From: Haladaptatus sp. QDMS2
Lineage (GTDB): Archaea; Halobacteriota; Halobacteria; Halobacteriales; Halococcaceae
Assembly (NCBI RefSeq): GCF_029338295.1
Contig: NZ_CP119791.1
Span: 868,001 to 932,000 of the forward strand
Direction of reading: 5' to 3'
Length of the DNA stretch: 64,000 bases
In this document: positions 25,964-34,738 of the stretch, piece by piece
Layout: each line of letters begins with the position of its first letter
How positions within the stretch are numbered: the first letter of the stretch is position 1
Position numbers and translations under genes: made by a program
Notes under the pieces: generated by a model
The model's database searches: none
Told to the model about the DNA's origin: nothing
The model's input: the letters and a program-made list of their open reading frames with translations, nothing else

Positions 25964-27232
25964 ATGAGTCTCGACGACACCGCCGAAGAGCTCGCCTCCG
26001 CTCTCGGCGCAGACAAAGCGGAGGTCAAACGCGACTTAGAAAACCTCGTCCAGTACAGCGTTCCACTGGAGGAAGCAAAACAGAGCGTCCGTCGGAAGTA
26101 CGGTGGCGGCGGGGGGAGCGCACCCACGCCCGAAACCGTCTCCATCTCGGACATCACCACCGACAACTCGAACGTGACGGTGACGGCGAAGGTGCTCACG
26201 GTCGGCAAGCGCTCGATTCGCTATCAGAACGAAGACCACCTCATCCACGAGGGTGAACTCGCAGACGAGACCGGCAAAATCTCGTACACCGATTGGCACG
26301 ATTTCGGTCTCACCGCCGGCGATACCGTGACCATTACGAACGCCGGCGTCCGCGAGTGGGAGGGCAATCCCGAACTCAACCTCGGGGACAGTTCCTCGGT
26401 GGACCCGGCAGAGAGCATCGAGGTGCCGTTCGCCGTGGGCGGGGACAAACCGCTCACCGAACTCGCACCCGGTGACCGTGGGGTCAACGTCGACGTCGTC
26501 GTCAGTGAAGTAGAGGAGAAGACCATCAGCGGTCGCGACGGAGAGACGACGATTCTCTCCGGCGTCTTCGCCGACGAATCCGGTCGTTTGCCGTTCACCG
26601 ACTGGGACCCCCACCCGGAACTCGAGGCCGGCGCGTCGATTCGCGTCAGTGGGGCGTACATCCGCGAGTTCCGTGGCATCCCCTCGGTGAACATCTCCGA
26701 GTTTTCGACGGTCGAAGCGCTCGATGCCGACCTCGAAGTGAGCGACGACGCGCCGCGAAAGCGCATCGACGAGGCCGTCGGCATGGGCGGCCTGTTCGAC
26801 GTCGAACTCGTCGGCAACCTCCTGTCGGTGCGCGACGGTTCTGGCCTCATCCAGCGCTGCCCCGAGTGCAACCGCGTGACCCAGAAGGGGCAGTGTCGCT
26901 CCCACGGACAGGTCGACGGCTACGACGACCTGCGCGTGAAGGCCATCCTCGACGACGGCACGAGCGCGCTCACGGTCATTCTGGACCGTGACCTGACCGA
27001 GCAGGTGTACGGCGGGTCGCTCGAAGACGCCCTTGCCGCCGCCCGCGAGGCGATGAACCAGGAGGTCGTCGCCGACTCGATTCGTGAGAACATCGTTGGC
27101 GGCGAGTTCGTCGTCCGCGGCAGTCTGAGCGTCGACGACTACGGCGCGAACCTGGACGCGACCGCGTTCAGCGAGTCGGCGGACGACCCGGCCGCGCGTG
27201 CTGCGGCCGTGCTCTCGGAGGTGGACGCATGA
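25964..27232 (+). CDS. rpa1: Replication protein A (single-stranded DNA-binding)
   Basis: Binds ssDNA in replication and repair. The 422-residue protein has several OB folds: SISDITTDNSNVTVTAKV near 60, DVVVSEVEEKTISGRDGE near 180, then a third in the C-terminal half, and a zinc finger (CPECNRVTQKGQC then H). It is the large RPA of the haloarchaeal operon type RPA, associated OB-protein, phosphoesterase. ATG 25964 is chosen over the longer upstream frame because TATA spacing and homologue starts (MSLDDTAEEL) agree. Overlaps the next gene by 4 bases. Confidence 0.93.
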   Translation: MSLDDTAEELASALGADKAEVKRDLENLVQYSVPLEEAKQSVRRKYGGGGGSAPTPETVSISDITTDNSNVTVTAKVLTVGKRSIRYQNEDHLIHEGELADETGKISYTDWHDFGLTAGDTVTITNAGVREWEGNPELNLGDSSSVDPAESIEVPFAVGGDKPLTELAPGDRGVNVDVVVSEVEEKTISGRDGETTILSGVFADESGRLPFTDWDPHPELEAGASIRVSGAYIREFRGIPSVNISEFSTVEALDADLEVSDDAPRKRIDEAVGMGGLFDVELVGNLLSVRDGSGLIQRCPECNRVTQKGQCRSHGQVDGYDDLRVKAILDDGTSALTVILDRDLTEQVYGGSLEDALAAAREAMNQEVVADSIRENIVGGEFVVRGSLSVDDYGANLDATAFSESADDPAARAAAVLSEVDA

Positions 27233-28788
27233 GCGCCACGCCAGTCGGCCGCGAGGTCGCCCACCGCCTGTTCGCGGCCGAGTTCGACGACGCCTCGCTT
27301 TCCTACTCCGAATCGGACGAGGAACGCGCGCCGAACTACGTCGTCACCCCGACCGGCGCACGGGTCAACCGGATGTTCGCCGTTGGCGTCCTCACGGAGG
27401 TCAATACGGTGAACGAAGACCAGCTGCGCGCCCGCATCGTCGACCCGACCGGCGCGTTCGTGGTCTACGCCGGCCAGTACCAGCCAGAGGCGCTCACGTT
27501 CCTCGAAAACGCCGCCGTCCCGACGTTCGTCGCGGTGACGGGCAAGGCACGGACCTTCGAACCGGAGGACTCCGACCGCGTCTACACGTCCATCCGGCCC
27601 GAGAGCATCAGCGAGGTGGACGCAGAGACCCGAGAGCGGTGGACGGTCACCACCGCAGAGCGCACCTTAGAACGCATCGAAACGTTCGCCGGGGCGCTCG
27701 ACGTGGACGCCCGCGGTGAAGACCTGCGTGCGCAGTTGCTCGCACAGGGAGTAAGCGAGAGTCTCGCCGCGGGCATCCCGAAGGCAATCGAACATTACGG
27801 CACCACGAAGGCTTACCTCGAAGCGATGGAGACGCTCGCGACGCAAGCACTCGAAGTCGTCACCGGCGACCGCGACTCGGTTCCGTCGTTCGATGCGGAG
27901 CCGTCGATGGCCGGCCCGGAGACGCCAAAACGCGTCCGCTCGTTCGAGTCGGTCGAGACGGCCGCAGACGCCGATTCAGCAGGGGCAGACGCCGTCGAAG
28001 CGGAAGTAGAAGCCGAACTCGAAGTCGACGGCGACGATTCTGCGGCCGTGGCCGAGACGACGGAACCCGAACCGAGCGACGTCGAAACCGACGAACCAGT
28101 CATCGAGGACAGTCCGCCCGAGGAGTCAGAACAAGTCGTCGAAACGGAGCCAGCCATCGACACGGAACCACCTGAAGACGACGCGACTGGTACGGTTCCC
28201 GAGGCCGAACCCGTCGACGCTGCGGAGGCGACGGCGACGAGGCAGGGGGAACCGGACGACGATGTGGACGACGCACTCGGCGAACCAGCCGAGAACGCAC
28301 TCGATGAGGTGGCGGAGTCAGTCTCGGACCCGGACGACGACGTGGAGGACTTCGACCCCGGCGAGGTAGACGAGATGTACGAGATGGACGAGGAAGAGCG
28401 CCAGCAGGTCGAAGAAGAGTTCGGCACGGAGTTCTCGACGGGCTCTGAAGTCGGCCCCGCGGGCGAGGCGGGCATCGACGTGCCAGACCCCGAAGAAGTC
28501 GAAGCAGAGGCGGCTGAAACGGCCGCCGAACCGGAACCCGAACCTGAAGCCGACGAACCGGAAGCAGAAACCGACTCCGAAGCAGATGGTGACGTGGACC
28601 TCGAAGACGCCGTCCTCTCGGCCATGCGCGAACTCGACGACGGCGACGGTGCGGACCGCGAAGCCGTCATCGCCGCCGTGGTCGAAGAACACGGTGTGGC
28701 CGTCGACGCCGTCGAAGACGCGATTCAGGACGCGCTCATGGACGGCCAGTGCTACGAACCTGACGAGAACACGCTGACCGCCATCTGA
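27229..28788 (+). CDS. rpap1: RPA-associated protein with OB fold, long acidic linker and C-terminal winged helix
   Basis: Known as the partner encoded after RPA in haloarchaea. The 519-residue protein has an OB fold (residues about 10-130; GARVNRMFAVGVLTEVN), a helical segment to about 215, then roughly 250 residues of Asp/Glu/Ala/Pro-rich low-complexity sequence, and a winged-helix-like end (DLEDAVLSAMRELDDGDGAD, in part). It starts inside the ATGA that ends rpa1 and overlaps the phosphoesterase by 1 base, so all three are coupled. The linker is much longer than in the homologues I recall. Confidence 0.88.
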   Translation: MSATPVGREVAHRLFAAEFDDASLSYSESDEERAPNYVVTPTGARVNRMFAVGVLTEVNTVNEDQLRARIVDPTGAFVVYAGQYQPEALTFLENAAVPTFVAVTGKARTFEPEDSDRVYTSIRPESISEVDAETRERWTVTTAERTLERIETFAGALDVDARGEDLRAQLLAQGVSESLAAGIPKAIEHYGTTKAYLEAMETLATQALEVVTGDRDSVPSFDAEPSMAGPETPKRVRSFESVETAADADSAGADAVEAEVEAELEVDGDDSAAVAETTEPEPSDVETDEPVIEDSPPEESEQVVETEPAIDTEPPEDDATGTVPEAEPVDAAEATATRQGEPDDDVDDALGEPAENALDEVAESVSDPDDDVEDFDPGEVDEMYEMDEEERQQVEEEFGTEFSTGSEVGPAGEAGIDVPDPEEVEAEAAETAAEPEPEPEADEPEAETDSEADGDVDLEDAVLSAMRELDDGDGADREAVIAAVVEEHGVAVDAVEDAIQDALMDGQCYEPDENTLTAI

Positions 28789-29531
28789 TGGCGAGTTCGG
28801 TCGAGCCGATTCCGGGGCAGGCGGCGGCGATAGCTGACCTGTCCGGGGAGCGTGCGCTCGTCGTCGCCGACTACCACGCGGGCCTCGAAGTCGCCCTCCG
28901 GTGGGATGGCGTTTCCGTCCCGAGCAAGGCCCCAGAGCGACGCGAGCAGCTCGTCCGCCTGCGAGAGGAATCGAACACAGACCGCGTCATCGTTTTAGGT
29001 GACTTCGGCAACGCAATCGGCGCAGGCTCGAACGAAGAAATCGAGGAAATTCACACGCTCCTCGCCGCCCTCGACTGCCCCGTAACCGTCGTCAAGGGCA
29101 ACCACGACGGCGATATCGAGGAACATATCGATGGCATCGACGTGACGCCCGCCCACGGCATCCGCCTCGGTGATGTTGGCTTCGCCCACGGTCACACCTG
29201 GCCGGCCCCAGACGTTCTCGACGCCGAGATTCTCTGTACCGCCCACGAACATCCACAGGTCAGACTGACCGACGACGTGGGTGGGCAGCGCACCGAGCGC
29301 GTCTGGCTTCGCGGGACGGTGGACCCTGCGCCGTTCGCGGAGTTCCACGGCCGCGAGTTCGACGGCGGCGCGCCGTTCGTCGTCTTCCCGGCGTTCAACG
29401 ACCTCGTCGGCGGGACGTGGGTGAACGTCCAAGAAGATGGCTTTCTCTCGCCGTTTCTCCCCGCGGGTCTCCGCGACGGCGAGGCCTATCTGCTCGATGG
29501 GACTCGGCTCGGGAACTACGACCGAATCTGA
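28788..29531 (+). CDS. RPA-operon metallophosphoesterase
   Basis: Calcineurin-like phosphoesterase of 247 residues, third gene of the RPA operon. Metal motifs are present: DYHAG (D-x-H) near residue 28, GDFGN near 66, GNHDGD near 104, HGH near 128 and a later TAHEHP. Its substrate is unknown; the conserved placement after RPA genes suggests a role in DNA metabolism. It starts on the last base of the previous stop codon. Confidence 0.9.
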   Translation: MASSVEPIPGQAAAIADLSGERALVVADYHAGLEVALRWDGVSVPSKAPERREQLVRLREESNTDRVIVLGDFGNAIGAGSNEEIEEIHTLLAALDCPVTVVKGNHDGDIEEHIDGIDVTPAHGIRLGDVGFAHGHTWPAPDVLDAEILCTAHEHPQVRLTDDVGGQRTERVWLRGTVDPAPFAEFHGREFDGGAPFVVFPAFNDLVGGTWVNVQEDGFLSPFLPAGLRDGEAYLLDGTRLGNYDRI

Positions 29532-29542
29532 CTGGCCGCGCT

Positions 29543-29550
29543 GCTTATTC
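29543..29550 (+). promoter_or_regulatory. TATA box of the lhr gene
   Basis: GCTTATTC is centred 27 bases before the ATG at 29574 (only 21 before the alternative GTG at 29568). It favours the ATG and a separate promoter from the RPA operon. Confidence 0.5.
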
Positions 29551-29573
29551 TCCTCTGGCCATTAGGAGTGGCA

Positions 29574-32423
29574 ATGACTGACGGCGAGGTCGCGGGAGCC
29601 GACGCATTCACTCACCTCGGCGAGGCGGTTCGCGAGGCCCTCTCTGCGCGTGGCTTTTCGACGCCGACGGCTCCCCAGCGGCGGGCGATTCCGCCGCTCG
29701 CATCCGGTCGGGACGCGCTCGTCATCGCGCCGACTGGGACTGGAAAGACGGAGACAGCCATGCTGCCCGTCTTCGACGCCATCGTCGCGAAATCGCCCGA
29801 GGAGCGCGCGGGCATCTCTGCGCTCTACATCACGCCACTTCGCGCTCTGAATCGCGACATGCGCAGTCGCCTCGAATGGTGGGGCGAGACCCTCGACGTG
29901 GACGTGGACGTTCGTCACGGGGATACGACGCAGTACCACCGGAGCAAGCAGGCGAACGACCCGCCAGACGTGCTCGTGACCACGCCGGAGACGCTGCAAG
30001 CGATGCTCACGGGGAAGAAACTCCGCAAAGCCCTCGAAGACGTTTCGCACGTCGTCGTCGACGAGGTACACGAACTCGCCGCATCGAAACGCGGCGCGCA
30101 ATTGACCATCGGTCTGGAGCGGCTGCGCGAACTCGCTGGCCCGTTCCAGCGAATCGGCCTCTCGGCGACCGTCGGCGACCCGAGGGAGGTCGGGAAGTTC
30201 CTCACTGGCGACCGAGGGTGTGCCATCGTCGAGGTGGACGTGGGCAGTCGAATTGACCTCACCGTCCACGAACCTGAACTCGTCGACGAGGACGAGATGC
30301 TCGCCGGGAAACTGCTGACCGACCCGGACATCGCGAGCCACGTCCGCGTCATTCGCGACCTCGTGGCCGACCACGAATCCACGCTCATCTTCGTGAACAC
30401 CCGACAGACGGCGGAAGCCCTCGGGTCGCGGTTCAAGGAACTCGACCTGAACATCGGCGTCCACCACGGGTCGCTCTCCCGAGACGCCCGCGTCGAGGTC
30501 GAAGACCAGTTCAAGGCGGGCGAACTCGACGCCCTGCTCTGTACCTCGTCGATGGAACTCGGCATCGACGTGGGCCGAGTCGACCACGTCATCCAGTATT
30601 CGAGTCCCCGCGAAGTCTCGCGGATGCTCCAGCGCGTCGGGCGGGCGGGCCATCGCCGAGACGCCACCTCCCACGGCACTATCGTCACGACGCGCCCGGA
30701 CGACACCTTCGAGGCGATGGTCATCGCTCGCCGCGCCGGGGTCAACGAGGTCGAGGAGGCGAACATCCACCACGGTAGCCTCGACACCGTCGCCAACCAG
30801 ATTGCGGGCATCGTCATGGATTTCGGCGACGTGTCGGGGCGCAAAGCCTACGACATCGTGACGCGAGCCTATCCGTTCGCCGACCTCACCGAAGAACAGT
30901 TCAAGGAGGTCGTCGAGGAACTCTCGTACAACCGCATCGTCTGGCTGGACGAGGAGAAAGACCTCCTCTCGAAGAGCGGCGGGACGTGGCGTTACTTCTA
31001 CGCGAACCTCTCGATGATTCCCGACGAGGAAACCTTCGAGGTGTACGACATGGCGAGTGGGCGGCAGGTCGGCACCCTGGACGAGCGGTTCGTCGTCAAC
31101 TTCGCTGGCCCGGGCGAGGTGTTCATCCAGCGCGGCGAGATGTGGCGCATCACGGAAATCGACGACGAGAAACAGCGCGTGCAGGTGACGCCCATCGAGG
31201 ACCCCTCCGGCGAAGTGCCCTCGTGGACGGGCAGCGAGATTCCCGTCCCGTTCGAGGTTGCCCAGGAAGTCGGCGAACTCCGAGGGGTCGCCAGCGACCA
31301 AATCGACGACGACGAGGACCGCGAAGCGGTCGCCCGGTTCATCGCCGGGCGGTATCCGGCCGACCACCGCACCATCGAGGAAGCCCTGAACCCCATCGCT
31401 CGCCAACGCGAACAGGGTCACCCAATTCCGACCGACGACCGCGTCGTCATCGAGTTCCAGGGGCGGACCGTGGTCGTAAACGCCTGCTTCGGACACAAGG
31501 TAAACGAGACGCTCGGCCGCGTGCTCTCCGCGCTTATCGGCCAGCGAACGGGTTCATCCGTGGGCCTCGACGTAGACCCCTACCGCATCGAACTGGAGGT
31601 GCCCCGCGACGTGACCGCGAGCACGGTGGTCGAGGTGCTCGAAGCGACCGACCCCGACCACCTCCAGCCACTCATCGAACTGAGCCTGAAGAACGCAGAC
31701 GCGCTCAAGTTCAAACTCGCGCAAGTTGCGGCGAAGTTCGGTTCGCTGCAGAGTTGGCAGGGCGATTCGAACCGCCAGTTCGGCCTCAGCCGCCTGCTCT
31801 CGGCACTCGCGGAGACGCCCGTCTACGACGAGGCGGTCCGCGAAATACTCCACGAGGACTTAGACATCGCCCGCGCGGCGGCCGTCCTCGAACGGATACA
31901 GTCCGGTGACATCGAACTCGTCAAGGTGGGCGGACGCACCGCCATCGGGGTGGACGGCCGCTCCTCGGGACGCGAACTGCTCGCCCCGGAGAACGCAGAC
32001 GCGAGCGTCATCCAGACCGTCCGCGAGCGCATTCAGAACGACCGAATGTTGCTGTTCTGTCTGCACTGTCAGGAGTGGGAGCGAAAACAGAAGGTCAGCC
32101 GAATCCCCGACCAGCCCCAGTGCCCGCTGTGTGACTCAAGTCGCATCGCTGCGCTCAATCCCTGGGCCGACGAGGTAGTGTCGGCGGTCAAGGCACGGGA
32201 GAAAGACGACGAACAGGAGAAGATGACGCGCCGAGCCTATCGTTCGGCCAGTCTCGTCCAGAGTCACGGCAAGAAGGCAATCATCGCGCTCGCGGCGCGC
32301 GGCGTCGGCCCGCACAACGCCGCGCGTATCATCGGAAAGTTACGCGAAAATGAAAACGAGTTCTACCGCGATATTCTGGGCCAGGAACGCCAGTACGCTC
32401 GAACGAAGTCCTTCTGGGACTAA
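29574..32423 (+). CDS. lhr: Large superfamily 2 helicase Lhr (core type)
   Basis: DNA helicase implicated in repair and recombination. The 949-residue protein has the RecA-like motor (TGTGKTE, DEVHELA, SSMELGIDVG, QRVGRAGHR), followed by the winged-helix and Lhr core (WLDEEKDLLSKSG) and a C-terminal zinc-binding region with two knuckles (CLHCQEWE ... CPLCDSS). The length is that of Lhr-Core, without the large extra bacterial C-terminus. ATG 29574 is preferred to GTG 29568 on TATA spacing. It abuts the convergent GT2 gene by one base. Confidence 0.93.
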   Translation: MTDGEVAGADAFTHLGEAVREALSARGFSTPTAPQRRAIPPLASGRDALVIAPTGTGKTETAMLPVFDAIVAKSPEERAGISALYITPLRALNRDMRSRLEWWGETLDVDVDVRHGDTTQYHRSKQANDPPDVLVTTPETLQAMLTGKKLRKALEDVSHVVVDEVHELAASKRGAQLTIGLERLRELAGPFQRIGLSATVGDPREVGKFLTGDRGCAIVEVDVGSRIDLTVHEPELVDEDEMLAGKLLTDPDIASHVRVIRDLVADHESTLIFVNTRQTAEALGSRFKELDLNIGVHHGSLSRDARVEVEDQFKAGELDALLCTSSMELGIDVGRVDHVIQYSSPREVSRMLQRVGRAGHRRDATSHGTIVTTRPDDTFEAMVIARRAGVNEVEEANIHHGSLDTVANQIAGIVMDFGDVSGRKAYDIVTRAYPFADLTEEQFKEVVEELSYNRIVWLDEEKDLLSKSGGTWRYFYANLSMIPDEETFEVYDMASGRQVGTLDERFVVNFAGPGEVFIQRGEMWRITEIDDEKQRVQVTPIEDPSGEVPSWTGSEIPVPFEVAQEVGELRGVASDQIDDDEDREAVARFIAGRYPADHRTIEEALNPIARQREQGHPIPTDDRVVIEFQGRTVVVNACFGHKVNETLGRVLSALIGQRTGSSVGLDVDPYRIELEVPRDVTASTVVEVLEATDPDHLQPLIELSLKNADALKFKLAQVAAKFGSLQSWQGDSNRQFGLSRLLSALAETPVYDEAVREILHEDLDIARAAAVLERIQSGDIELVKVGGRTAIGVDGRSSGRELLAPENADASVIQTVRERIQNDRMLLFCLHCQEWERKQKVSRIPDQPQCPLCDSSRIAALNPWADEVVSAVKAREKDDEQEKMTRRAYRSASLVQSHGKKAIIALAARGVGPHNAARIIGKLRENENEFYRDILGQERQYARTKSFWD

Positions 32424-33254
32424 TCAGGTGAGGTGCGGTCGCGGGTACCTCCGCGCCCAACGGGCGAGTTGGAAGGCGTGTTCGAGGAAGTCGAGGTACT
32501 CCCGTAGAGACAGCTTCGACTCGCCGTGCTCGCGTTGGTGGAACACGTAGGGAACGTCGACGACGAGCGTGTACTCACACCGAACGAGGAGTTCGAGAAG
32601 AATCTTGTAGCCGATCGGAGCGAGCGTCACTCCGGAGACGAGCTCCCGTCGAAACGCGAAGAAGCCGCTCATCGGGTCGGTCACGCTTCGCACCTGCGGG
32701 ATGAGGAGTTTTGCGATGACGAGCGCTCCACGACTTACGAACCGCCGGTACGGCGACCAGTTCTCAATGCCGCCGCCGGCGGTGTATCTGCTGGCGATGG
32801 CGATGTCAGCCCCCGACTCGAGGGCCGCGAGGAGCGCCGGAATCTTCTCTGGTGGGTGTTGCAAGTCCGCGTCGAGGATTACACAGCAGTCGTACGTCGC
32901 GGCGCGGATACCGTGTGAGACTGCCGTCGCGAGCCCACGCTCCTCGGTTCGTCGGATGACGCGTATTCGACTGTCACCTGCGTACACGGTACTCACAACT
33001 CGCCAGGTGCCATCCGGCGAGTCGTCGTCCACGATAACGATCTCGAACGGATGGCCGGCGAGTGCCGTTCGACACCGGTCTATCACGCGTTCGACGTTCT
33101 CGGATTCGTTATACGTTGGGATGATAACCGACACCGAAAGGCCACTCGTTGTCTTCACCGACTCGTCGTACGTTCGGTCTTCTCTAACTGCTCCCTGCTG
33201 AACCGGTGGTCGGGTAGGTAGCTGGGCTGCCGGTGGCGCTGTTGACGTTGCCAT
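32424..33254 (-). CDS. GT2 glycosyltransferase, DPM1/GtrB-like, soluble form
   Basis: Transfers a sugar from a nucleotide donor to polyprenyl (dolichyl) phosphate. The 276-residue protein has a disordered 40-residue N-terminus, then IIPTYNESENV, the DDDSPDGTW acidic motif, DADLQHPPEKIPAL and the substrate loop (DPMSGFFAFR), and ends FHQREHGESKLSLREYLDF, the DPM1 C-terminal signature. There are no transmembrane spans, unlike bacterial GtrB. It is divergent from a GT4-GtrA/DUF2079-sulfatase-like operon, so it probably supplies the lipid-linked sugar. Confidence 0.9.
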   Translation of the reverse strand: MATSTAPPAAQLPTRPPVQQGAVREDRTYDESVKTTSGLSVSVIIPTYNESENVERVIDRCRTALAGHPFEIVIVDDDSPDGTWRVVSTVYAGDSRIRVIRRTEERGLATAVSHGIRAATYDCCVILDADLQHPPEKIPALLAALESGADIAIASRYTAGGGIENWSPYRRFVSRGALVIAKLLIPQVRSVTDPMSGFFAFRRELVSGVTLAPIGYKILLELLVRCEYTLVVDVPYVFHQREHGESKLSLREYLDFLEHAFQLARWARRYPRPHLT

Positions 33255-33727
33255 CTTCGCTCGTTGAGAGAGCCAAGTGCAGACCCGCGTAAAAACGCCG
33301 AATATCGTTCACGAATATGGGTCCGCGTTAATTGCCGTCGTATTCACAGTGTATGGAAAAACGGAGTGTTATAGATCATCGTACCAACTCGTTGTGGTGA
33401 GACGGTCACGTTCGCAAGCAGGTAGACTCACGGTGTAACCAGCGCGGGTAGCCGTCACGCCATCGCTTTTTTCGGGCGATTGCTCGTCCGGCCTGTGCCC
33501 ATGAGCATCTGGGTTCAGGGCAGGCTGAGTGTCGAGAGTACTGGACCGTTATCGCCAATCGTTCCAGTTGTGTTTCCGTTCACACGACCCCGTTAATCGA
33601 CCTCCATTCCTGACCGACAGAATTAACAGAAGTATACTAATCACGTCGCTTCTCCTCCCTACGGGACAATGGAGAGTCAGCGATCTCGTACGTTCTGTGC
33701 GCAGGTTCTATTCGACGTAGAGGGCTA
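33255..33727. other. AT-rich divergent intergenic region of the glycan locus
   Basis: Nothing protein-coding is credible here. The 473 bases are clearly poorer in GC than the flanking genes and hold the divergent promoters. Notable elements: a TTTTTACGC stretch on the minus strand near 33280-33295, an imperfect palindrome ATATCGT...ACGAATAT (33301-33318), and an ATCGC/GCGAT pair enclosing TTTTTTCGG (33464-33482). A 63-codon plus frame at 33529-33720 has no recognisable content. Regulatory function is inference. Confidence 0.5.
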
Positions 33728-34738
33728 ATGCGCGTCGTCCTCTGTCCCCACCTCTCGCTCGAACACTATCGCGGGGGTGAAAAATGGACCGCAGCACTCG
33801 CAAACCGCCTGGTCGAAGATGGCGTCTCGGTCGCCGTCCGAGCGCTCCCCTACGCGCCCGATGGAGTCAGACGGGTCGCCGTCCGCGACGTCCTCGACAG
33901 CCGTGTCTCCTACCGGGAGGCCTGGCACCACGACCTCTCGGCGTTCGACACTGCGTACCTCTTCTACAATCCTCTCTCGCAGTTGTTTTTTACCGGGGCA
34001 CCTCGGTACGTCGCGGGTATCCACTCGTGGCTGTTCGTCACCGACAGACTGTACGAACCGTTCTACGGCGTCGTTCCCACTGGCGTCAAACTCCTCTACC
34101 GGCTGGTAGGTCCGCTCGACTTACGGCGATTCGACGTCGTCCACTCGGTCACGCGGGCCTACCGCGCTGTCCACCCGCGGACGGTGTACATTCCGAACTT
34201 CGTGGATACCCATCGTTTCTCTCCCGACCGCGCTCCGCTCGCATCCGAATTTACGATTCTCGTGACGGCGGCGCACATCCCCGAGAAGGGGTGGGACCTC
34301 GTCAGGGAGACGGCAGACCGGTTGCCGATGGACATGCGCCTCGTCACGACGGGAACGTGCGACGATGCGCGCATCGACGGTCTCGGGTTCGTCACCGAGG
34401 ACGAACTGGCGATGGCGTACGCTCGCGCACACGTCGTCTTGCACCCGGCGCGAGTGGACACCGACAGCATGGTGATAAACGAGGCGTGTGCGTCTGGAAC
34501 TCCGGTCATCACCACGCCAATCGCGACCCATCTGCCGGCAACAGACGCGGTGCTTCACGCCGAAACGGTAGAGGAGATATTCATACATCTCCGATTGCTT
34601 CGAACGGAGTGGGAACAGAACACCGGCTACACGGCGCGGTGTGAAGCTGCCCGCGCTGCCGGAGAAGCTCACGATTTCGACCTCATCTACCCGCAGCTCA
34701 AATCACTGCTTCTCGGTTCCGGAGGAGAGGCCGCGTGA
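33728..34738 (+). CDS. GT4 family glycosyltransferase
   Basis: GT-B fold retaining transferase of 336 residues. N-terminal half opens VVLCPHLSLEHYRGGEKW with the Gly-rich acceptor loop; the donor half has IPNFVDTHRFSPD, TAAHIPEKGWDL and the family's acidic motif (MVINEACASGTPVITT; Glu-x7 pattern). It probably extends a lipid-linked or nucleotide-linked glycan in the cytoplasm. It overlaps the next gene by 4 bases (GTGA), so it is the first member of a coupled three-gene operon. Confidence 0.88.
   Translation: MRVVLCPHLSLEHYRGGEKWTAALANRLVEDGVSVAVRALPYAPDGVRRVAVRDVLDSRVSYREAWHHDLSAFDTAYLFYNPLSQLFFTGAPRYVAGIHSWLFVTDRLYEPFYGVVPTGVKLLYRLVGPLDLRRFDVVHSVTRAYRAVHPRTVYIPNFVDTHRFSPDRAPLASEFTILVTAAHIPEKGWDLVRETADRLPMDMRLVTTGTCDDARIDGLGFVTEDELAMAYARAHVVLHPARVDTDSMVINEACASGTPVITTPIATHLPATDAVLHAETVEEIFIHLRLLRTEWEQNTGYTARCEAARAAGEAHDFDLIYPQLKSLLLGSGGEAA

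Noticed and set aside
29562-31496. Minus-strand open frame of 644 codons
   Set aside because: Antisense to lhr, which has complete helicase motifs; long shadows are usual in high-GC genes because stop codons are rare.
33529-33720. 63-codon frame in the glycan intergenic region
   Set aside because: AT-rich codons, many Arg/Ser/Phe, and no family resemblance; no credible promoter spacing.
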